64,000 nt of DNA from NCBI RefSeq assembly GCF_001751365.1, contig NZ_LJGT01000037.1, positions 434,001 through 498,000 on the forward strand, given 5' to 3'. Both the position numbers and the translations under genes were made by a program. Each line of letters opens with the position of its first letter. Positions within the stretch are counted from its first letter, which is position 1. The notes beneath the pieces are model-generated. The model was given only the letters and a program-made list of their open reading frames with translations, was not told where the DNA came from and ran no database searches. This document shows, in pieces, positions 51,880 through 60,366 of the stretch. Source of the stretch: Streptomyces abyssalis (GTDB lineage Bacteria; Actinomycetota; Actinomycetes; Streptomycetales; Streptomycetaceae).

Positions 51880-53238
51880 ATGTCCGACCCCGCAGCCGCG
51901 CCCGCCACCACCACCCATGCCGTACGCGGCGGCCGTGAGCAGGCGCTCGCCGCGCTGGAGCGCGCGCGGCGGCGCACCGAGGCCCTCACGGACTGCCTGG
52001 ACGAGACCGAACTGACCGCACAGCACTCCAAGTTGATGTCACCACTCGCCTGGGACCTGGCGCACGTGGGAAACCAGGAGGACCTCTGGCTGCTGCGTGA
52101 GGCGGGCGGCACGAGCGGGGTGCGTCCCGACCTGGACGCTGTCTACGACGCGTTCCGTACGCCGCGCGCCGACCGGCCCGGCCTGCCGATGCTCTCGCCC
52201 GACGAGGCCCGCGCGTACATCGCCGAGGTGCGTGCCCGTGCGCTGGACGTGCTGGCGTCGCCCCCGGCCGACGGCGTCGACGGCGCGCTCTTCGAGGGCG
52301 ACTTCGTCTTCGGCATGGTCGCCCAGCACGAGCAGCAGCACGACGAGACGATGCTCGCCACGCACCAGTTGCGCCGGGGGCCCGCGGTGCTCGACGCCCC
52401 CGACCCGCCGGCTCCCACCTCACGGGCCCGGGACGAGAGGCACGGCGAAGTGCACGTCCCGGCGGGGCCGTTCACCATGGGAACCTCCACCGAGCCGTGG
52501 GCGCTGGACAACGAACGTCCCGCCCACACCGTCGACGTGGCCGCCTTCGACCTCGACGCCGTGCCGGTGACGAACGGCGCGTACCAGCGCTTCATCGAGG
52601 ACGGCGGATACCGGGACGCCCGCTGGTGGCACCCCGAGGGCTGGGCGTATGTGCAGAAGGCGGAGCTGAGCGCGCCCTTGTTCTGGCGGCGGGACGGGGA
52701 GATGTGGCTGCGGCGGCGCTTCGGCTACACCGAGCGGGTCCCGCCCGGCGAACCGGTGATGCACGTGTGCTGGTACGAGGCGGACGCGTACGCGCGCTGG
52801 GCGGGCCGCCGCCTGCCGACGGAGGCCGAGTGGGAGAAGGCGGCACGCCACGACCCGGAGACGGGCGAGTCGCGCCGCTACCCGTGGGGCGACCAGGGAC
52901 CGGACGAAGGCCGCGCCAACCTGGGCCAGCGGCATCTGCGTCCCGCGCCCGCGGGCGCCTACGCGGCCGGGGCCGCACCCTGCGGTGCGCGTCAGCTCAT
53001 CGGTGACGTGTGGGAGTGGACGTCCTCGGACTTCACCGGCTATCCGGGCTTCAAAGCCTTCCCCTACCGCGAGTACTCCGAGGTCTTCTTCGGCAGCGAG
53101 CACAAGGTGCTGCGCGGCGGGTCGTTCGGCACCGACGAGGTCGCCTGCCGCGGCACGTTCCGCAACTGGGACCTGCCGGTGCGCCGGCAGATCTTTGCCG
53201 GCTTCCGTACCGCGCGCAGCAGCACGGGAGCGGACTGA
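51880..53238 (+). CDS. egtB: Ergothioneine sulphoxide synthase EgtB
   Basis: A 452-residue non-haem iron enzyme: DinB-like N-terminal domain with the iron ligands H62 ('DLAHVGNQEDLW'), H150 and H154 ('AQHEQQHDETML'), and a C-terminal formylglycine-generating-enzyme/sulphatase-modifying domain ('VPAGPFTMGTSTEPWALDNERPAH', 'VTNGAYQRFIEDGGY', 'RRLPTEAEWEKAAR', 'VLRGGSFGT'). EgtB joins gamma-glutamylcysteine to hercynine with O2. ATG 51880 follows GGAGAGGAG. Its stop overlaps the egtC start as TGATG. Confidence 0.96.
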   Translation: MSDPAAAPATTTHAVRGGREQALAALERARRRTEALTDCLDETELTAQHSKLMSPLAWDLAHVGNQEDLWLLREAGGTSGVRPDLDAVYDAFRTPRADRPGLPMLSPDEARAYIAEVRARALDVLASPPADGVDGALFEGDFVFGMVAQHEQQHDETMLATHQLRRGPAVLDAPDPPAPTSRARDERHGEVHVPAGPFTMGTSTEPWALDNERPAHTVDVAAFDLDAVPVTNGAYQRFIEDGGYRDARWWHPEGWAYVQKAELSAPLFWRRDGEMWLRRRFGYTERVPPGEPVMHVCWYEADAYARWAGRRLPTEAEWEKAARHDPETGESRRYPWGDQGPDEGRANLGQRHLRPAPAGAYAAGAAPCGARQLIGDVWEWTSSDFTGYPGFKAFPYREYSEVFFGSEHKVLRGGSFGTDEVACRGTFRNWDLPVRRQIFAGFRTARSSTGAD

Positions 53239-54134
53239 TGTGCCGCCATCTCGCCTATCTGGGACCGCCGTCGTCCCTGGCGGACATCGTCGTCCGTCCC
53301 CCGGGCGGTCTGTACGAGCAGTCCTGGGCACCGCGCATGCAGCGGTACGGAACCGTCAACGCCGACGGTTTCGGGCTGGGTTGGTATCCCGCGCCGGACT
53401 CCGGGAGGGACGGCCACGAGCAGCACCCGGCACGCTACCGCCGGGCGGTCCCCGTCTGGGCGGACGTGAACCTGCCCGATCTCGCGCGCGCCGTTCACAG
53501 CACGGCCGTGCTCGCCGCCGTGCGCGACGCAACCGAGGGCACGGCGCAGGACGAGACGGCCGCTGCGCCGTACGCCGACGGCCGACTGCTCTTCAGCCAC
53601 AACGGCGCCGTACGCGACTGGGAACGGCTCGTGGACGACCTCGGGGTGCCGGTGGAGCCGGCCGAACTGCTCCGTCTGGAGGCTCGATGCGACTCCGCGC
53701 TGCTGTGGGCCCTGCTCACGCGGAGCATCCGTGCGGGCGAGCCGCCAGAGGACGCCCTGGCATGGCTCACGGGCCGGGTGGCGGAGATACGCCCCGGTGC
53801 GCGGCTCAACTTCCTTCTCACCGACGGCCGCACGATCTGGGCCACCCGCTGCGGCGACACCCTCTGGTACCTCACCGGCCGGTGCGGCGTGCGCGTGGCG
53901 TCCGAGCCGGACGTCGCCCCGCTGGAGGACTCCGAGGCCGGATGGCAGGAGGTCCCGGACGACTCGCTGCTCGTGGCGACCGTCTCGTCCGTACGCACCG
54001 TCCCGCTGGCCCACGCCGCCGGCCGGAGCGGGGCGCGGACCTCCGGAGCCGCACACGGCACTCACGGCACCCAAGGCACTCACGGCACTCATGACGCCCA
54101 CGGCGTCCACGGCATCCAGGCGAGGAGAACCTGA
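53238..54134 (+). CDS. egtC: Gamma-glutamyl-hercynylcysteine sulphoxide hydrolase EgtC
   Basis: A 298-residue class II glutamine-amidotransferase-like Ntn hydrolase. Cys2 ('MCRHLAYLG') becomes the N-terminal nucleophile. 'NADGFGLGWY', 'LFSHNGAVRDW' and 'CDSALLWALL' are the typical motifs. EgtC removes the glutamyl group after the EgtB step. It is longer than the mycobacterial enzyme (about 230 residues, from memory). The extra C-terminal part ends in seven tandem tripeptides of the type His-Gly-Thr (54054-54116). The ATG overlaps egtB and the TGA overlaps egtD (TGATGA). Confidence 0.94.
   Translation: MCRHLAYLGPPSSLADIVVRPPGGLYEQSWAPRMQRYGTVNADGFGLGWYPAPDSGRDGHEQHPARYRRAVPVWADVNLPDLARAVHSTAVLAAVRDATEGTAQDETAAAPYADGRLLFSHNGAVRDWERLVDDLGVPVEPAELLRLEARCDSALLWALLTRSIRAGEPPEDALAWLTGRVAEIRPGARLNFLLTDGRTIWATRCGDTLWYLTGRCGVRVASEPDVAPLEDSEAGWQEVPDDSLLVATVSSVRTVPLAHAAGRSGARTSGAAHGTHGTQGTHGTHDAHGVHGIQARRT
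54054..54116 (+). repeat. Seven 9-bp units encoding a His-Gly-Thr tail of EgtC
   Basis: The codons read HGT HGT QGT HGT HDA HGV HGI, seven 9-bp units based on CACGGCACT, just before the stop of egtC. The frame is kept. Confidence 0.9.
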
Positions 54135-55144
54135 TGACGGGCCACTTCGACCTCACCCGCCGTCTGCCCGACGGATACTTCACCGACGCGCTCCACACCG
54201 ACGTGCTCAAGGGCCTGACCGGCCGCCCCAAGACCCTGCCGCCGAAGTGGTTCTACGACGGACGCGGAAGCGAACTCTTCGAAGAGATCACGCAGTTGCC
54301 CGAGTACTACCCGACACGGGCCGAGCACGCGATCCTCCGCGAGCGGTGTGACGAGATCGCCTCGGCCACCGGCGCCCGTACCCTCGTCGAGCTGGGCTCC
54401 GGCTCGTCCCGCAAGACGCGGCTGCTCCTCGACAGCCTGCTGCGGCACGGCACTCTGGAGTCGTACGCGGCGCTCGACGTGAGCACCGACGCCCTGCGCG
54501 AGGCGGGCGAGCAGCTGCGCCGCGAATACCCCGACCTGAAGGTGACGGGCTGCGTCACGGACCTGGAGACCGACCTCGGGATGCCGGACGGCGCCCCGGG
54601 CCCGCGTCTGGTGGCCTTCCTCGGGGGCACCCTGGGCAATCTCGACGGCGACGCACGGCCGGCCTTCTATGCCGCGCTGCACAGTGAACTGGGCCCGGGG
54701 GACGCGCTGTTGCTCGGCGCCGACCTGGTGAAGGATCAGGGAGTCCTCGTCCGGGCGTACGACGACGCGCAAGGTGTGACCGCCGAGTTCAACAAGAACG
54801 TCCTGCGGGTGCTGAACCGCGAACTCGGCGCGGACTTCGACCCGGACGCCTTCCAGCACGTCTCGGTGTGGAACGAGGGGGAGGAGCGCGTCGAGATGCG
54901 GCTGCGGTCAATCCGTGCGCAGGCCGTCGAGTTGCCCGCCCTGGAGATGACCGCCGAGTTCGAGGAGGGCGAGGAGATCCTCACGGAGATCGCCGTGAAG
55001 TTCCGGCGCGCTGCCCTCGCGGCCGAACTCGCCTGCGGCGGCTTCGAGTTGAGTCACTGGTGGACGGACGGAGAGCAACGCTTCGCCCTCCTTCTCGCCG
55101 AGCCGGCGGCAGACCGGCCCGGCGCTCGGCCGCTCAGCCCGTGA
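54134..55144 (+). CDS. egtD: Histidine N-alpha-methyltransferase EgtD
   Basis: A 336-residue DUF2260-type methyltransferase: 'LPPKWFYDGRGSELFEEITQLPEYYPTRAEHAIL', SAM motif 'LVELGSGSSRKTRLLLDSLL', 'YAALDVSTDALREAG' and 'FLGGTLGNLDGDARPAF'. EgtD trimethylates histidine to hercynine, the first step of the pathway. It overlaps egtC by 3 bases at the junction TGATGA, so the last three genes are co-translated. No EgtE lyase gene is in the window; the C-S lyase must come from elsewhere. Confidence 0.97.
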   Translation: MTGHFDLTRRLPDGYFTDALHTDVLKGLTGRPKTLPPKWFYDGRGSELFEEITQLPEYYPTRAEHAILRERCDEIASATGARTLVELGSGSSRKTRLLLDSLLRHGTLESYAALDVSTDALREAGEQLRREYPDLKVTGCVTDLETDLGMPDGAPGPRLVAFLGGTLGNLDGDARPAFYAALHSELGPGDALLLGADLVKDQGVLVRAYDDAQGVTAEFNKNVLRVLNRELGADFDPDAFQHVSVWNEGEERVEMRLRSIRAQAVELPALEMTAEFEEGEEILTEIAVKFRRAALAAELACGGFELSHWWTDGEQRFALLLAEPAADRPGARPLSP

Positions 55145-55484
55145 GGCTCCACGAGAAGGACTGGTCCGCGGCGGCGACCGATGCGAGGACGATCAGGTCG
55201 GCGGCGCCGAGCGCCAGCCCGAGGAAGGCCCGGCCGCGGCGCTTCGTGCCGCGCGTCAAGGCCAGGCCCGCGAGTACGAGGGCGCAAGGCCCGAGGAGGA
55301 GGTTGAAGACCAGCAGCCCGGTCAGGCCCATCACGAACGAGGCGACGGCCATGCCGTCCGCGTCACGCAGGCGCGCGGTGGCCCCCGTGCGCGCGGCGTC
55401 CGGCTGCTGCTCGGTCTCCCCGGCCGCGGCGGATGCCTGCGGGTTCGAATTCCGGGGACGGACAAGGGTGTTCATGGCGTTCAC
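55134..55484 (-). CDS. DUF4190 domain membrane protein
   Basis: A 116-residue protein: about 40 disordered residues, then 'ADGMAVASFVMGLTGLLVFNLLLGPCALVLAGLALTRGTKRRGRAFLGLALGAADLIVLAS' with two membrane helices, the DUF4190 pattern. GTG 55484 has GGGAG 7 bases upstream; ATG 55475 is a short alternative. Its 3' end overlaps that of egtD by 11 bases (convergent). It is 3 bases downstream of the next small membrane gene, so they form an operon. Confidence 0.83.
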   Translation of the reverse strand: MNAMNTLVRPRNSNPQASAAAGETEQQPDAARTGATARLRDADGMAVASFVMGLTGLLVFNLLLGPCALVLAGLALTRGTKRRGRAFLGLALGAADLIVLASVAAADQSFSWSLTG

Positions 55485-55487
55485 GGG

Positions 55488-55646
55488 TCAGCTCCCTTGA
55501 CGGTGGTGCTTGCGCTCACGGATCGCGAAGACCAGCAGCCAGGCGCCGATGGCCGCGGCTGCGGCGAGGGTCGCGGGGACCGGTATGTGCGCCGCGGTTC
55601 CCACCAGAAGTCCCAGCAGGAGGAAGGCGGCAACGATGAAGAGCAT
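55488..55646 (-). CDS. Small two-helix membrane protein
   Basis: A 52-residue protein 'MLFIVAAFLLLGLLVGTAAHIPVPATLAAAAAIGAWLLVFAIRERKHHRQGS' type: two hydrophobic helices and a basic, His-containing tail. I know no specific function. ATG 55646 follows AAAGGGCC; the region further upstream is the operator. It is divergent from a TetR gene and co-transcribed with the DUF4190 gene, so both are probably controlled by that regulator. Confidence 0.75.
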   Translation of the reverse strand: MLFIVAAFLLLGLLVGTAAHIPVPATLAAAAAIGAWLLVFAIRERKHHRQGS

Positions 55647-55668
55647 GTGAGGCCCTTTCGTTTCGGAG

Positions 55669-55710
55669 GTTCTCAGTGAACAGTTGGGAGTACAACTGTT
55701 CACTGAGAAC
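55669..55710. promoter_or_regulatory. 42-bp perfect palindromic operator of the TetR/membrane-protein unit
   Basis: GTTCTCAGTGAACAGTTG (55669-55686) and its exact reverse complement (55693-55710) flank a 6-base centre. It lies between divergent genes, a TetR regulator and two small membrane proteins. The internal AGTGAACAG...CTGTTCACT gives sites for two dimers. Further half-site-like TGTTTACTCA at 55741-55750. Confidence 0.85.
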
Positions 55711-55755
55711 AGCCTACCTTGGCATCGAGCCGCGAACACCTGTTTACTCAATGAC

Positions 55756-56397
55756 ATGAGCCACACCCCCACGTCCGCACCGACCGCCCGCGAGGCCCAG
55801 AAGGCCAGGACCCGGCGCGCGCTCCTCGACGCGGGCCTGCGGCTGCTGGAGCACCAGAGCCTCAGCAGCCTCGGCCTGCGCGAGGTGACCCGCGTCGTGG
55901 GCGTGGCACCCGCCGCCTTCTACCGGCACTTCAGGGACATGGGCGATCTGGGCGTCGCCCTCGTCGAGGAGTCGCTGGGCAGCCTCCACGAGGTCGTACG
56001 CGAGATCCTCGCCGCCCCCGCGGACGAGGAGGCGCGCATCGAACGCACCGTCTCCGCCATCGCCCGCTACGTGCGCGAACAGCCCACGCACATCCGCTTC
56101 GTCGTGCGCGAACGTCACGGCGGCGTCCCCGCCGTACGCGCCGCGATAGGCGCCGAACTGGACCGTTTCGCCGACGAGGTGGCCGGGGCGCTGGCCAACG
56201 ACGAGGTGTCCCAGGGCTGGAGCGCTCAGGACATGCGGATGCTCGGTGAACTCTTCGTCGACCACATGGTGATGACGGCGTCGGCGTTCCTGGACGCCGC
56301 TCTCGGCGAGGGACCCGACGAGGAGAGCGTCGCCCGCACGGCTCGCCGGCGGCTGCTGCTCATCAGCACGGGCCGCAGGCACTGGCTCGACCGCTGA
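55756..56397 (+). CDS. TetR family transcriptional regulator
   Basis: A 213-residue TetR protein: 'ARTRRALLDAGLRLLEHQSLSSLGLREVTRVVGVAPAAFYRHFRDMGDLGVALVEES' is the HTH, followed by a helical ligand domain ('RYVREQPTHIRFVVRERHGGVPAVRAAIGAELDRF', 'FVDHMVMTASAFLDAAL'). It resembles the FabR/FadR-like group that binds acyl-CoA or other lipids; this is a guess from the pattern. ATG 55756 lies 46 bases after the palindrome. It probably represses the divergent membrane genes and itself. Confidence 0.9.
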   Translation: MSHTPTSAPTAREAQKARTRRALLDAGLRLLEHQSLSSLGLREVTRVVGVAPAAFYRHFRDMGDLGVALVEESLGSLHEVVREILAAPADEEARIERTVSAIARYVREQPTHIRFVVRERHGGVPAVRAAIGAELDRFADEVAGALANDEVSQGWSAQDMRMLGELFVDHMVMTASAFLDAALGEGPDEESVARTARRRLLLISTGRRHWLDR

Positions 56398-56467
56398 ACC
56401 TCGCCTCGCCGGCGCAAGCCGTGAGGCCGCGGGAGGTCCCTCGCGCAGGCCCCCGTCAACCGGGCGC

Positions 56468-58162
56468 TCAGCCGCCGGAGTCGACGCGGAAGGTCTTCAC
56501 CGCCATGTCGAAGTACTTCTTGCAGGCGGCCCAGTCGGCGTCGGGTGCCGAGAGATAGATGGCGTAGTGCTGCTCGCCCTCCTTGCCGAAGCCGAGGTCG
56601 ACTGCGTGGTAGGGACGGGCCCGGCCCTGCCAGGTGTACTCCCAGATCGCGGCGTCCTGGCCCTGGTAAGTCGTGGCGTTCATACGGAGGCTGCGGTAGC
56701 CCGGCGACTTCTGGCGCACCTCGGGCTCCAGCCGGCGCCAGTGCCTGAGGGGGCTGTCGCCCGCGAAGTCCAGCACGCTGAACTTCAGACCCGTACGCCG
56801 GGAGGGAGCGAGGTAGTCGACCTGCTGTCCGCCCGCCGACCCCTGCCGCGTCCAGTTGTCCGGCACGTCGACCGAGAAGCCGAGTTCGTCCTTGACGCGC
56901 TTGTAGCCGTCCGCGACAGGGGGACGCGGTCCGGGGCCGGACTCGGACGGGCCGGGGGACTGGGGTGCGGAGGTCGGGCCCTTGCCCGGATCCTTCCCTG
57001 CGGCGCCGTCCTCCCGTGTCAGCCACCAGCCGCCGCCCAGGACGGCGGCGACGGCCACCACGGCGGACACGGCCAGGACCACGGCGCGCCGGCCGCGTGG
57101 TCGTGGGGCGACCGGCGGCGCCGGTGCGGCGGCCGGCGGGGGCGTGCCCGTGGCTACGGCTACGGGTGCCGGTGCCGGTTCCGGTGACGAAGGCTGCGCC
57201 CGCGTCCCTGTCCGTACGGGCGCCCCTGCCTGTTCCCCTGCCCCTGCTTGCTCCTGCTCCTGCTCCTGCCCTGGCTCCGGCTCCCGCCGCAGGCCCTCCG
57301 CCGGTTCACGCTCGCTCCACGGCGCACCCGAGGGCAGCGCCACGGTGCCCACGGCGCCCGCCAGCCACTCCTCCGCCTGCGGCAGTGTCAGCCGCTCCTG
57401 CGCGTCCTTCTCCAGCAGGCCCTCGATCAACTCGCCCAGGGCACCGGCCCGTTCCATCGGGCGGGGCGGTTCGCTCGCGGTCGCGTAGGCCGTCTCCACC
57501 CAGGTGCTCCTGCGGAACGGCGCGACCCCTTCGACCGCTTCGTAGAGCGTCGCGCCGAGCGCCCAGGCGTCGGCGGCCGGCCCCGACTCGCCGCCCTGCA
57601 TGCGCTCCGGGGCCGCGTAGTTGATGGACCCGACGAACTCGCCGGTGCGGGTCAGTGTGGCCGTGCCGGAGGCGGCGGCGATGCCGAAGTCGGTGAGGAC
57701 GACGCGTTCCTGGCCCTCCGACAGCAGTACGTTGGCCGGCTTCACATCACGGTGCAGCACCCCCGCCGCATGAGCGGCACGCAGCGCCGAAGCCATCGCC
57801 ACCCCCGTACGCGCCGCGTCCTGAGGAGTCAACGGGCCGTCCTCGCGCAGGACATCGCCGAGAGAACGCGAAGGCACGTACTCCATGACGATGCACGGCC
57901 GCCCCTCCTCCTCGACGACGTCGTGCACGACGATGACACCGGGATGGCTTATCCGGGCCGCGCTGCGCGCCTCGCGGCGCGTGCGCTCGTGGAGCCGCAC
58001 CCGCTCGTCGTCCTCCAGATGCGGCGGCACATGCAGCTTCTTGACGGCGACATGCCTGTCCAGCAGCGCGTCCTGCGCCAGCCACACCGTCCCCATGCCC
58101 CCGCGGCCGAGCTGACGCGAGAGCCGGTATCTCCCCGCCAGCAGCCGGTCCTCGTCGGTCAC
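56468..58162 (-). CDS. Serine/threonine protein kinase with extracytoplasmic domain
   Basis: A 564-residue Hanks-type kinase: 'LGRGGMGTVWLAQD' (19-32), the lysine in 'VAVKKL' (about 41), 'VLHRDVKPANVLL' (about 134-146), 'TDFGIAAA' and 'GSINYAAPERMQGG'. A disordered Pro/Ala/Glu-rich linker (about 285-357), one transmembrane helix (about 362-380) and an outside domain of about 150 residues follow. It has no PASTA repeats; the outside part ('FSVDVPDNWTRQGSAGGQQVDYL..') looks like a small lipid- or ligand-binding fold. GTG 58162 follows GGAG. Convergent to the TetR gene. Confidence 0.93.
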   Translation of the reverse strand: MTDEDRLLAGRYRLSRQLGRGGMGTVWLAQDALLDRHVAVKKLHVPPHLEDDERVRLHERTRREARSAARISHPGVIVVHDVVEEEGRPCIVMEYVPSRSLGDVLREDGPLTPQDAARTGVAMASALRAAHAAGVLHRDVKPANVLLSEGQERVVLTDFGIAAASGTATLTRTGEFVGSINYAAPERMQGGESGPAADAWALGATLYEAVEGVAPFRRSTWVETAYATASEPPRPMERAGALGELIEGLLEKDAQERLTLPQAEEWLAGAVGTVALPSGAPWSEREPAEGLRREPEPGQEQEQEQAGAGEQAGAPVRTGTRAQPSSPEPAPAPVAVATGTPPPAAAPAPPVAPRPRGRRAVVLAVSAVVAVAAVLGGGWWLTREDGAAGKDPGKGPTSAPQSPGPSESGPGPRPPVADGYKRVKDELGFSVDVPDNWTRQGSAGGQQVDYLAPSRRTGLKFSVLDFAGDSPLRHWRRLEPEVRQKSPGYRSLRMNATTYQGQDAAIWEYTWQGRARPYHAVDLGFGKEGEQHYAIYLSAPDADWAACKKYFDMAVKTFRVDSGG

Positions 58163-58317
58163 CTCGAACTCCTGGTCCCCCTGTGCACACCCGTTTCAGA
58201 GGTGAACCCTAGCTGCCCGTACCGCGGTTGCGGCGGCGGAGTGCCCCAGCCGGTGCCGAGGAGCCGGGGTGCCGAGGTGCCGGGCGGACCGTCACCGGCT
58301 TCGAGGGCACGAACGTG

Positions 58318-59331
58318 TCAGGCGCCCGCGCGCTTCGCCCTGCTCGGCTGCACGCGCTTGGGCTCGCCCTTCACCTTGGGGTGCTCCGGCGGGTAGGGCA
58401 GATCGCCGAGGCCGTGCTCGCGCTCGTCCTTGTTCGCCAGCTCCAGCGCGGCGTCCAGCCGGCAGCGGTGCGCGTCCATCTCCGCGTGCACGTCGCCCAC
58501 TTCGGCGTAGCGCAGCGGCATCGTCACCACGTCGAAGTCGTCGGGATGCGCGCTGCCCAGTTCCTCCCAGCGCAGCGGCGCGGAGACGGTGGCACGCTGG
58601 TTGGGGCGTACGGAGTAGGCGCTGGCGATGGTGCGGTCCCGCGCCGTCTGGTTGTAGTCGACGAAGATGCGGCTGCCGCGCTCCTCCTTCCACCACGCGG
58701 TGGTGACGCGGGTGGGGTCGCGCCGCTCCAGCTCCCGGCCGACGGCGATGGCTGCGCGGCGTACCTGCGCGAAGTTCCACTCGGGCTCGATGGGCACGAA
58801 GACGTGCAGGCCCCGACCGCCCGAGGTCTTCGGCCAGCCCCGCAGCCCCAACTCCTCCAGCAGCGGCCGGAGTTGCTGCGCCGCCCGTACGGCGTCGCCG
58901 AAGTCCGTGCCCGGCTGCGGGTCGAGGTCGATGCGCAGCTCGTCCGGGTGGTCGGTGTCGGCGCGGCGCACCGGCCACGGATGGAAGGTCAGACAGCCGA
59001 GGTTTGCGGCCCACAGCACCGCCGCGGGCGAGGTCGGGCAGATCTCGTCGGCATGCCGTCCGCTGGGGAAGCTGATGCGCGCGGTGGGGATCCAGCCGGG
59101 GAGGTTCTTGGGCGCCCGCTTCTGGAAGAAGGATTCGCCGCCGATGCCCTCCGGATAGCGCTCCAGCGTCGTGGGCCGCTCGTGCAGGGCGCGTGCGATC
59201 CCGTCACCGACGGTCACGTAGTACCGGGCGACGTCGAGCTTGGTGAGCCCGCGCTCCGGGAAGTAGACCTTGTCCGGGCTGGACAGCCGCACCTTCTGCC
59301 CGCCGACCGTCAGTTCCACCGCCTCACCCAT
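58318..59331 (-). CDS. LigD-type polymerase domain protein (NHEJ primase-polymerase), second copy
   Basis: A 337-residue LigD polymerase domain: 'LSSPDKVYFPERGLTKLDVARYYVTVG', 'ERYPEGIGGESFFQKRAPKNLPGWI', the catalytic Asp pair in 'LRIDLDPQPGTDFGDAV', 'TSGGRGLHVFVPIEP' and 'SRIFVDYNQTARDRTIASAYSVRPNQRATVSAPLRW'. The basic C-terminus could bind DNA. It is not closely similar to the copy at 49420, so both are probably kept for distinct roles. The gene is followed by the kinase region and preceded by a GNAT gene; the ligase lies divergent upstream at 60367. Confidence 0.93.
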   Translation of the reverse strand: MGEAVELTVGGQKVRLSSPDKVYFPERGLTKLDVARYYVTVGDGIARALHERPTTLERYPEGIGGESFFQKRAPKNLPGWIPTARISFPSGRHADEICPTSPAAVLWAANLGCLTFHPWPVRRADTDHPDELRIDLDPQPGTDFGDAVRAAQQLRPLLEELGLRGWPKTSGGRGLHVFVPIEPEWNFAQVRRAAIAVGRELERRDPTRVTTAWWKEERGSRIFVDYNQTARDRTIASAYSVRPNQRATVSAPLRWEELGSAHPDDFDVVTMPLRYAEVGDVHAEMDAHRCRLDAALELANKDEREHGLGDLPYPPEHPKVKGEPKRVQPSRAKRAGA

Positions 59332-59467
59332 ACAGCAACGCTATGCGCGCGGACGCCGCACCGCCTCCCGGCGGACGGTAAAGCTTTGCCGTGGCCGATG
59401 CGCAGGCACGGCGGGTAGCCGCAGGCGTCGCGGCCACCGCAGACGTCCGGCGTCACGGCAGGGGAGC

Positions 59468-59495
59468 GGTGCGGGGGCACGGTCGCCCCCGCACC
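59468..59495. terminator. Hairpin terminator with 11-bp perfect stem
   Basis: GGTGCGGGGGC (59468-59478) and its complement (59485-59495) with a 6-base loop, directly downstream of the GNAT gene on the minus strand. It should separate the GNAT and polymerase transcripts. Confidence 0.7.
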
Positions 59496-59509
59496 TCCGG
59501 AGGTGAGCG

Positions 59510-60028
59510 TCAGATGCCGAACGGCGCGGCGTAGCGCACCGTCCCGCCCGGCAGCCGGTGTCCGCCGTCGAGGGCCAGGGCCATCAGCGCCTCGTCCGGT
59601 ACCTCGATGGTCAGGCCGATGCCGTGAGCGGAGGCACGGGTGAAGCCGAACCTGGGGTAGTAGTCCGCATGTCCCAGGACGATGACGTACCGCTCACCCA
59701 TGTGCCTGGCCGTCCGCAGGACGGCGTGCACGGCCGCTGAGCCGGCGCCGCTCCGCTGCCGCCCGGGCAGTACGGCGACCGGCGCCAGACAGAGCGCCGG
59801 CACGTCGTCGATGTGGCATCGGGTGAGCAGCGCGTGGCCGACCGGCTCGTCGTTCTCGTCCGTTGCGAGGACGGACAGACCGTCGATCCACGCGCCCTCG
59901 TCGGCGCGCAGTGCGTCCACGAGGTCGGCCTCCTCCGCGGTGGGGAAGGCGGCGAGGCAGATCTCGCGGACGGCGTCGATGTCGGCGCCGGTCTCGGCGC
60001 GCGTGGTCCAGGTATGGCGAATGCTCAT
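59510..60028 (-). CDS. GNAT family N-acetyltransferase
   Basis: A 172-residue acetyltransferase: 'TGADIDAVREICLAAFPTAEEADLVDALRAD', the acetyl-CoA motif A 'LCLAPVAVLPGRQRSGAGSAAVHAVLRTARHMG', and 'VIVLGHADYYPRFGFTRASAHGI', which is characteristic of the YhbS-like group. It would transfer an acetyl group to an amine or protein; the target is unknown. The ATG is preceded by GGATCTCCATCCACC, with weak ribosome site GGAT. Confidence 0.9.
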   Translation of the reverse strand: MSIRHTWTTRAETGADIDAVREICLAAFPTAEEADLVDALRADEGAWIDGLSVLATDENDEPVGHALLTRCHIDDVPALCLAPVAVLPGRQRSGAGSAAVHAVLRTARHMGERYVIVLGHADYYPRFGFTRASAHGIGLTIEVPDEALMALALDGGHRLPGGTVRYAAPFGI

Positions 60029-60366
60029 GGTGGATGGAGATCCGTTCAGAGTGATGTCCGTGTGCCGGTGACGCCTCGCGGGCTCACGCTCCCGCCGAGG
60101 GTCTGTCGAGCGGCCTCGGCCGTGCAGACCGAGGTCAGGTCATGTCCCGGGACGTGAGGCGGACCCGGGCGCTGCGCGCAGATGCGGTCTCCGGAGCGGT
60201 CATCGGCCTCACCTCCCATCTCCTCGGTCCAGGCCGGACACGAACGGGCTCCAGTGTAGGGAGTCTTCACCGGCTCCGCTGCCGTCCCTCGCATCCGTCC
60301 GTACGGTCCGTGAAGCCGTTGCGCGAGAACAGGCGCACGCACGCACGCGCGAATAGAGTTCTCGTC
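60029..60366. other. Divergent promoter region between GNAT and DNA ligase genes
   Basis: About 340 bases without a supported gene. It holds a short CGCA/ACGC repeat near 60332-60350 and a -10-like TAGAGT at 60354-60359, only 7 bases from the ligase ATG, so the ligase mRNA may be leaderless. Confidence 0.55.
60354..60359 (+). promoter_or_regulatory. -10 hexamer TAGAGT, likely leaderless start of the ligase mRNA
   Basis: TAGAGT matches the Streptomyces -10 consensus and lies 7 bases before the ATG at 60367. Transcription would then begin at or next to the A of the ATG. No ribosome binding site exists there, which agrees with a leaderless message. Confidence 0.55.
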
